Shown: positions 7,579 through 12,684 of the stretch, piece after piece
Position numbering within the stretch: position 1 is the first letter of the stretch
Layout: each line of letters begins with the position of its first letter
Assembly: GCA_029933755.1 (NCBI GenBank)
Contig: JAOZNO010000035.1
Coordinates: 1 to 12,684, forward strand
DNA from: Bacteroidales bacterium
GTDB lineage: Bacteria > Bacteroidota > Bacteroidia > Bacteroidales > NBLH01
Length of the DNA: 12,684 bases
Direction: 5' to 3'
Position numbers and translations under genes: made by a program
Notes under the pieces: model-generated
The model's database searches: none
What the model was told of the DNA's origin: nothing
The model's input: the letters and a program-made list of their open reading frames with translations, nothing else

Positions 7579-7618
7579 ATATAGATCCTAAGATTATAAT
7601 CATTCTTAGTGTCTATTT
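7579..7618. terminator. probable bidirectional terminator between convergent genes
   Basis: ATAGA (7581-7585) and CTAAGA (7588-7593) pair with TCTTAG (7604-7609) and TCTAT (7612-7616). The stem is broken by a 2x2 internal site (TC/TG) and closed by a ten-base loop. It lies between the stop codons of two convergent genes (7572 and 7638). The T-tract is short (TATTTTG), so efficiency is uncertain, but position and symmetry fit a shared terminator. Confidence 0.55.
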
Positions 7619-7637
7619 TGAAGAAAAAATGAATATT

Positions 7638-10052
7638 TTATTTCACAACCTTAAATTCCACTCTCCTATTTTCAGCTTTGCCTTCTTCCGTATCATTTTT
7701 TGTAACAGGATAAGATTCTCCATAACCTGCTGAACTTAGATTAATAGATTTACATCCTTGCTTAATCAAGTATTTCTTTACTGCATCGGCTCTTTTTTTC
7801 GAAAGTTGTTTGTTGTATTGCGTAGTTCCAACATTATCCGTATGACCAGATATTTCTATTTTCAAACCCTCATTCTTTTTAATAAACCCAGCCAGTCGGT
7901 TTAATTCTGTATATGATTCCGGTTTTAACTTGTATTTATTATGATCAAAAAATACATTTTCTAAAGGTATGGCAAGCTGTTTATTGATAATATCAACATA
8001 AGAGTGTAGAATAAAATTTTTCTCAATCTCAATTTGTTCTGTTTGATTTGTTAAATCAATATTTCCGGAAAGTGGAAAATAGTTTTTATGATCAATATAA
8101 TAGCCGTAATTTTTACCAAGCGGTAAAATAATTAGGTAACTTCCATTAGTAATATCAGATTCAGAAAAGCCTATAAGTTTTCCTGTTTGCAAATCTTCCC
8201 AACGAACTTTTGCTTTTTCAAATTCATTATCAGAATTTTTAATGGTTCCAAATATCACCGCAACCTGCTCAGGTCGCATTGAAACAGGTAATTTCATTTT
8301 TAAAATATCATAATTATCTACCGCAAATACAGACAAGTATGCCTTCTCTCCATCTGTTGAAATTTTATAATCATATTCATCGCCAAAAGAATTAATTTCT
8401 TTTCCCAGGTTAATCGGTTCTGACCATTCAGTCCAACTGGTATCATTTAAACGAGTAGTTTTAAATACATCCAATTTGCCAAGCCCTGCATGTCCATCTG
8501 AACTGAAATAAAGGGTTTTCATATCTGGATGTAAAAATGGACTTCGCTCAGCATAAGGCGTGTTTATTTTATCACCAATATTAATTGGTTTTGACCATCC
8601 TTTTTTTGTTTTTTCAGAAACATAAATATCTAAATTCCCAGCAAAGCTACCATGAAAGTTTTGACCAAATTCATGATGTTGCCCAATATTCCCCTCTCTA
8701 TCAGATATAAACATAATGGCATTACCGTCAGATGTTATCATTGCATCAGCCTCCCACGATTTATCTGTATTTATCGTGGGGAAAGGTCTTGCAATAGTCC
8801 ATCCTGAAAAAGTTTTATCACTATAATAAATATCCTGATTTGCATATAATAATAGCCTGTTCCCATCTGCTGAAATTGCCAAAGGCGCCTCGTGGGCAAA
8901 AGCTGTGTTTATTCCATTAATAAGTTCCGGTTTTGTCCATGCATTATTTTTATATTTTGAAACAAAAATATCCTCTCCGCCAATACTCCCCTCTCTTTTT
9001 CTCCCACAAAAATATAATTGCTTACCATCAGCACCCATAACTGGAGCATATTCATGTCCTTTAGTATTTATTTTATCACTAATGTTTTCTTTTTTAATTT
9101 CCTCAGAGGGAGTATTAAGAATCTGGATTAATTTTGTGATTCTCTTATTATCCGGAAAGAGTGATTCATATTTTACTAATATTTCAATAGCAGAAGACCA
9201 GTCTTTTTTAATTAATTCGGGTGTTAAAATTCTTAGCAAAGCTACATAAGCCAATTCAACCGGGGCAGCCATTTTAATATATTTTTCGTATACCGAAAGC
9301 ATACCAGGACTGTAAGGCTCATTCATATCCAATTTATCAGCAAGATAAGCATTCTCTAAATCAGTCTTTAGCCGTTCAGGCTTAATAAATCCGGGATATT
9401 TATTACTGAATTTAAGAATAGGTTCCAATTCACCATCTACAGAATATTTTTTATACTCTAAAATAAGAAGTCTGGTAATAATTTGTTTTGCAGAATCAAC
9501 TTGAATTGCATCAGGGTAATTCTTAATAAATATTTGATATACAGGAATTTTATTTTTCAGGAGACAATCGTTGAATATTAGCTCATTCCTATATTCAACA
9601 GCCTTTTTATTAAAAACAGAATCATTATAATCAACTACAAACTCCTCCATTTTTTGAATAGAACCAGATTCAGATGCCTCTGCAAAAGCTCTAGTCAAAA
9701 CCCTGCTTTTTAGGTTTTCAATTGTTAAAATACTTATGTTATATTTTGAAGAATAACTTAACTTATCATTTTCTGAAAGCTTAGGGTATTTTTTTTCGAC
9801 ATATAAAACATACCTGTACGTTTTTGAATATCTATATTTTACATAGTTTGTGTCGTTATATATTAAAGCAAGTCCATATTTTGAAGCTACAACATCCTTT
9901 TTTTTACTTATTGCTTTCTTAAAAGCTTCAATCGCTTGTTTGTATTCCTTTTTCTCATACAACTGAAACCCTTTTGCAGCAGTTTGTGAATAAGAACTTT
10001 CTATAATAACGCTTAGTAGAATAAAGATAATAATCTTTCTAATTGTAGTCAT
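7638..10052 (-). CDS. PorE-like OmpA family protein (TPR, PD40 beta-propeller, CRD-like, OmpA-C)
   Basis: This 804-residue exported protein is likely anchored to peptidoglycan in the periplasm. A signal peptide spans residues 1-22 (positive MTTIRK, hydrophobic core, then SYS before Q23). There is no lipobox cysteine, so it is not an obvious lipoprotein. A TPR-like pair of helices follows (GFQLYEKKEYKQAIEAFKKA, 28-47), with further helical repeats to about 315. Residues 330-590 hold PD40/WD40-like propeller blades marked by EYAPVMGADGKQLYF, EAPLAISADGNRLLLY, EADAMITSDGNAIMF, ERSPFLHPDMKTLYFSSDG and DEYDYKISTDGEKAYLS. A beta-rich CRD-like section follows at about 598-680. The OmpA C-terminal domain (697-804) keeps the peptidoglycan-contact residues D739 in HTDN and R754 in LSKKRAD, and ends with NRRVEF. 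This domain order is that described for PorE, a type IX secretion accessory protein, but PorE is a lipoprotein and Bacteroidota carry many paralogues. The T9SS role is therefore only a possibility. It is transcribed toward the BlaR1-like gene and divergently from the helicase. Confidence 0.9.
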   Translation of the reverse strand: MTTIRKIIIFILLSVIIESSYSQTAAKGFQLYEKKEYKQAIEAFKKAISKKKDVVASKYGLALIYNDTNYVKYRYSKTYRYVLYVEKKYPKLSENDKLSYSSKYNISILTIENLKSRVLTRAFAEASESGSIQKMEEFVVDYNDSVFNKKAVEYRNELIFNDCLLKNKIPVYQIFIKNYPDAIQVDSAKQIITRLLILEYKKYSVDGELEPILKFSNKYPGFIKPERLKTDLENAYLADKLDMNEPYSPGMLSVYEKYIKMAAPVELAYVALLRILTPELIKKDWSSAIEILVKYESLFPDNKRITKLIQILNTPSEEIKKENISDKINTKGHEYAPVMGADGKQLYFCGRKREGSIGGEDIFVSKYKNNAWTKPELINGINTAFAHEAPLAISADGNRLLLYANQDIYYSDKTFSGWTIARPFPTINTDKSWEADAMITSDGNAIMFISDREGNIGQHHEFGQNFHGSFAGNLDIYVSEKTKKGWSKPINIGDKINTPYAERSPFLHPDMKTLYFSSDGHAGLGKLDVFKTTRLNDTSWTEWSEPINLGKEINSFGDEYDYKISTDGEKAYLSVFAVDNYDILKMKLPVSMRPEQVAVIFGTIKNSDNEFEKAKVRWEDLQTGKLIGFSESDITNGSYLIILPLGKNYGYYIDHKNYFPLSGNIDLTNQTEQIEIEKNFILHSYVDIINKQLAIPLENVFFDHNKYKLKPESYTELNRLAGFIKKNEGLKIEISGHTDNVGTTQYNKQLSKKRADAVKKYLIKQGCKSINLSSAGYGESYPVTKNDTEEGKAENRRVEFKVVK

Positions 10053-10354
10053 TGGAATCGTTTGAATCGTTTGATAAGGTTATTTTATAATTCTCTCCTT
10101 TTAAGAAAATAGTTCTAAAAAGATTTTTAGTACAAAAAAACTTTCATTAAGGGAACATAATGAATAATACTAACTAAATAATATACTAAAGGCAAATTTA
10201 CCTTATATCAACCTAACTTTTAAATTAATTTATATATTTTTACATTTTAGCAGTTATATTTTGAAAATTTACGATTTACAAACACTTATATTAAATTATT
10301 TTTGATATTTTGTAAATTATTGTTTACTTTTGCTTTAAATTTTTATTGACCTAT
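10053..10354. other. divergent intergenic region, strongly AT-rich
   Basis: This 302-bp gap separates the divergent OmpA-family and helicase genes. It contains a nine-base tandem duplication GAATCGTTT (10055-10063 and 10064-10072) just before the minus-strand start. It also holds a near-palindrome CTAAAAA-GA-TTTTTAG (10115-10130) and a convincing plus-strand promoter at 10301-10332. A minus-strand -7-like box, TAAATTTG (complement of 10193-10200), lacks a good -33 partner at the right distance, so the promoter of the minus-strand gene is not settled. I see no RNA gene or small coding frame in it. Confidence 0.7.
10301..10332 (+). promoter_or_regulatory. Bacteroidota-type promoter for the helicase gene
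   Basis: TTTG (10301-10304) as the -33 element and TACTTTTG (10325-10332) as the -7 element match the consensus TTTG / TAnnTTTG exactly, with a spacing of 20 nt. Transcription would start about 10338-10340, leaving a short leader of roughly 15 nt before the ATG at 10355. This supports the chosen start and an independent transcription unit. Confidence 0.75.
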
Positions 10355-12684
10355 ATGCAGCAATTTCAGGCAGGATATTTATTAAATAGTATTTTTGATT
10401 TATTTATTAATCAATCAGAAAAAGAAAAAATAACAGAGATTGTTAAACAACTTTGTTATTTTGATTTGGAAACTACTGATAAATTAACACATAAAGATTT
10501 TAGATTTTCTCCTGATACTAAAACAATTAACAATATAATAAGTAGAGGTTTACCTACTAAGCCATCTTTATTTGTTGAAGAAATGCTATCAACAGCATTT
10601 GGGCTAACAAAAAAAGAAACAGATCAATTTCAATCAATTAATTACTCTTTTCATAATGATTTCCTAAAAGAAGAGATTAACAGGGCACTACATATTATTG
10701 ACCCTCGAATAAAAAAAGATTCTGAATTTGAGAATAGAGTTACCAACACGAATAAAGGATTTAAGGATGACTTTCTGTACTCCTTAATACCAGAATACCT
10801 GGGAGAAGCATTTATTCAATTAATTGAACCAAACAGAGCGTATAATACACTGGTTGGAATAGAAAAGTCTTTATTGGACACAGAATTTAAAGAAAAATAC
10901 AAGTCTGTTTGGGATCAAAAAACAGATTTTGTACTTGAAATTCCCTATAAGAATAAAAACAATAACGGAATAATCATTGAAATTGATGACACTCCTGTTG
11001 AAACAAACGATGATTACCAGAATAGTCAATCAAAAAAAGATTATTTAAATGAAATAAACTGGGCAGATCCCTTTATTCTTGAAACAAATAAATTTGCCAA
11101 CAGTAGTGAAGAGTTAAAACCACTTATTGATTTTACCTACAACTCATATTTTGATACTATTTCAAAAAATTACCGTAGTCCTTTATATAAATCTAAAGAT
11201 GGTTTGGATGCGATGCAATTAGCTCTAAGCCCAATTGCTGTAGCACGAATTCAAAAAACGATACTTGAATATATACTTTCAGGAAATGTAAGTTTAGATG
11301 CCCAAAGCTGGACTATTGGAGTTATTGAACATGACGTTCCTTGTGCTTACCTTGCTTTTCAGGATTTAAAACTGCTGTTTAATAATTTATTTGCCTTAAA
11401 AGGTGAAAATAAGACCTTCCCTGAAATTAAACTAACCATATACCGAACTAAGGAGTTTAAAGCGGCAAAATTAAATAACCTATATTCAGGAAATATTAAA
11501 AGTATTGAGAATTTTGATGAAGATTTGGCTTTTGATTTATTAATTGATATTTCTGTTCTTCAAAGAAGTAAGCTTATAAGTTCTGAGTATAAAACCAAAG
11601 CGAAACATTTTGCAAAAATACGTTCTGTACGAAGCATCAGCTCAAAAAGAAAGTTCTTGACTGACAAGCCTATTAAATATTATGATGTTAAAATTGGTAA
11701 TAAAGAAACAAAAAAAACAGACAAAGCACGCGAGGCATTAAAATATTTTTTGAAAACCTTATTCCGAAAAGAAAATTTTCTTCCGGGTCAGTTAGAAATT
11801 TTAAATAAAAGCTTACAACAAAAAAACACACTTGGAATATTACCAACAGGTGGTGGAAAAAGTTTAGCTTATCAACTTTCAGCACTTTTACAACCAGGTT
11901 ACTCTATTATTGTCAGCCCACTAATGTCAGTTATGACTGACCAAATAAGGGATCTTAAAAATTTTGGTATTGATGCTGTTGATTATATCAATGTATCTGT
12001 AAAAAAAATTGATGAGTTAAATTATAAATATCGCCGTATTGAAAATACTGAATCATTATTTATATTTACCGAGGCTGAATATATTAGAGATAAGAAATTT
12101 CAGACATTAATGGAAGGCCTTTCTGTTAACAATATATATCCTGCTTATTTCATTGTTGATGAAGCTCATTGTATTTCGGAATGGGGACACGATTTCAGGC
12201 CACAATATCATAAATTAGGTGAAATTTCACGAAAAATTCTCAAATCAAAAAAACCTGGCTATGTACCAATTATGGCATTGTCTGCTACAGCTAGCTATAA
12301 TGTGAAATTTGATATACAAGATGAACTGTTTATTGAAACAGAAAATATCATTCATACTAAGTTTGAAAATTCAAAATTAAAATTTCAAGTTGTTGATGTT
12401 AGTAGTAAGGCTATTAAGCCTGAAATGCCATTAGCACAAATTAAGTATCTTTCCGGTAGCCGAAAGCAAGTACATTTCACCTTTTTAATGGAAGAGCTTT
12501 TTCCTAATGGGAAATCAAAAAATAAAGGAAATGACACGGTAATTTTTTGTCCTACACCTTTTGGTCAAACAGGAATATCTGATGAACAAGGAGATGGCTT
12601 GGCAGATAAAATTGAAGCAAATTTTGAACAGTTACGAATTGGTCGATTTTGGGGTGCAACAAATGATGGTACTGATAGTGTTCG
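10355..12684 (+). CDS. RecQ-like SF2 helicase with long N-terminal putative nuclease region (partial, 3' end missing)
   Basis: The frame is open from ATG 10355 to the window end: 776 codons plus two bases, with no stop. The helicase part resembles RecQ. FRKENFLPGQLEIL (motif 0 with its Q) is followed by Walker A PTGGGKS (497-503) and LAYQLSALL, motif Ia VSPLMSVMTDQIRDL, Walker B DEAH (602-605) continuing CISEWGHDFRP (the RecQ aromatic-loop signature), and motif III SAT (643-645). A motif IV-like TVIFCPT lies near the end; the rest is outside the window. Ahead of this is about 470 residues absent from RecQ. A helical part contains IPEYLGEAFIQLIEP. Next comes TDFVLEIP with D191, then GIIIEIDD with E209 and D211, and a downstream SQSKKDYLNEINW, an arrangement like DUF559/Vsr-type PD-(D/E)XK nucleases. 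A further conserved-looking block is WTIGVIEHDVPCAYLAFQDL. The first in-frame ATG was chosen: it follows the promoter by about 22 nt, and an in-frame stop lies upstream at 10313. The likely role is ATP-driven DNA unwinding, perhaps with cleavage, in repair or phage defence. The helicase call is firm; nuclease and defence are inferences. Confidence 0.88.
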   Translation, partial: MQQFQAGYLLNSIFDLFINQSEKEKITEIVKQLCYFDLETTDKLTHKDFRFSPDTKTINNIISRGLPTKPSLFVEEMLSTAFGLTKKETDQFQSINYSFHNDFLKEEINRALHIIDPRIKKDSEFENRVTNTNKGFKDDFLYSLIPEYLGEAFIQLIEPNRAYNTLVGIEKSLLDTEFKEKYKSVWDQKTDFVLEIPYKNKNNNGIIIEIDDTPVETNDDYQNSQSKKDYLNEINWADPFILETNKFANSSEELKPLIDFTYNSYFDTISKNYRSPLYKSKDGLDAMQLALSPIAVARIQKTILEYILSGNVSLDAQSWTIGVIEHDVPCAYLAFQDLKLLFNNLFALKGENKTFPEIKLTIYRTKEFKAAKLNNLYSGNIKSIENFDEDLAFDLLIDISVLQRSKLISSEYKTKAKHFAKIRSVRSISSKRKFLTDKPIKYYDVKIGNKETKKTDKAREALKYFLKTLFRKENFLPGQLEILNKSLQQKNTLGILPTGGGKSLAYQLSALLQPGYSIIVSPLMSVMTDQIRDLKNFGIDAVDYINVSVKKIDELNYKYRRIENTESLFIFTEAEYIRDKKFQTLMEGLSVNNIYPAYFIVDEAHCISEWGHDFRPQYHKLGEISRKILKSKKPGYVPIMALSATASYNVKFDIQDELFIETENIIHTKFENSKLKFQVVDVSSKAIKPEMPLAQIKYLSGSRKQVHFTFLMEELFPNGKSKNKGNDTVIFCPTPFGQTGISDEQGDGLADKIEANFEQLRIGRFWGATNDGTDSV

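Noticed and set aside
8905..9249. Plus-strand open frame within the OmpA-family gene
   Set aside because: It is antisense to the propeller-coding region with no promoter or homology; the minus-strand frame has clear domains.
10193..10200. Minus-strand promoter box TAAATTTG for the OmpA-family gene
   Set aside because: The -7 match is exact, but no TTG-like -33 element lies 17-23 nt upstream on that strand, so it is not called as a promoter.
11688..11885. Minus-strand open frame opposite the helicase Walker A region
   Set aside because: It is antisense to conserved helicase motif codons.

Overview
The window looks like a chromosomal segment of an AT-rich member of the Bacteroidota. The support is as follows. 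The rpoB-rpoC end is followed by a DUF3467 gene. Start codons lack Shine-Dalgarno sequences and sit behind A/T-rich leaders. Two intergenic regions carry the Bacteroidota-type promoter, a TTG-containing -33 element about 19-20 nt before TAnnTTTG. The outer-envelope protein combines TPR, PD40 propeller and OmpA domains, and the M56 peptidase ends in SusC-plug-like repeats. I cannot place it below phylum level.

Layout. Positions 1-5126 are housekeeping: the last 85 codons of rpoB, an intergenic stretch with two possible hairpins, a complete rpoC (1424 aa, with an SI3-like insertion in the trigger loop), a strong hairpin without a T-tract, a 106-aa DUF3467 protein and a clear intrinsic terminator. 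Positions 5280-7572 hold a two-gene BlaI/BlaR1-like regulatory unit. A promoter overlaps two dyad elements 21 bp apart, followed by a BlaI/MecI-type repressor and, 3 bp downstream, an M56 membrane metalloprotease. The protease's extracytoplasmic tail carries a carboxypeptidase-regulatory-like domain and two copies of a motif resembling the plug of SusC-type TonB receptors. A hairpin at 7579-7618 separates this unit from the convergent gene at 7638-10052, which encodes an 804-aa secreted protein with PorE-like architecture (TPR, propeller, CRD-like, OmpA-C).

A 302-bp AT-rich divergent region follows. It contains a near-consensus promoter driving a large plus-strand ORF (10355 to beyond the window, at least 776 codons without a stop). 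That protein has RecQ-like superfamily 2 helicase motifs starting near residue 475. They sit behind a roughly 470-residue N-terminal region that no RecQ core has, and which includes a D...E-x-D arrangement suggestive of a PD-(D/E)XK-type nuclease. This is the best candidate for an undescribed system, possibly genome defence or DNA repair, but its C-terminus and downstream partners lie outside the window.

How the genes work together: rpoB and rpoC encode the two large subunits of RNA polymerase, and the DUF3467 gene is probably co-transcribed with them. The repressor and protease should form a signal-responsive, self-regulated pair whose targets are not visible here. The OmpA-family protein and the helicase are transcribed divergently and have no evident functional link.
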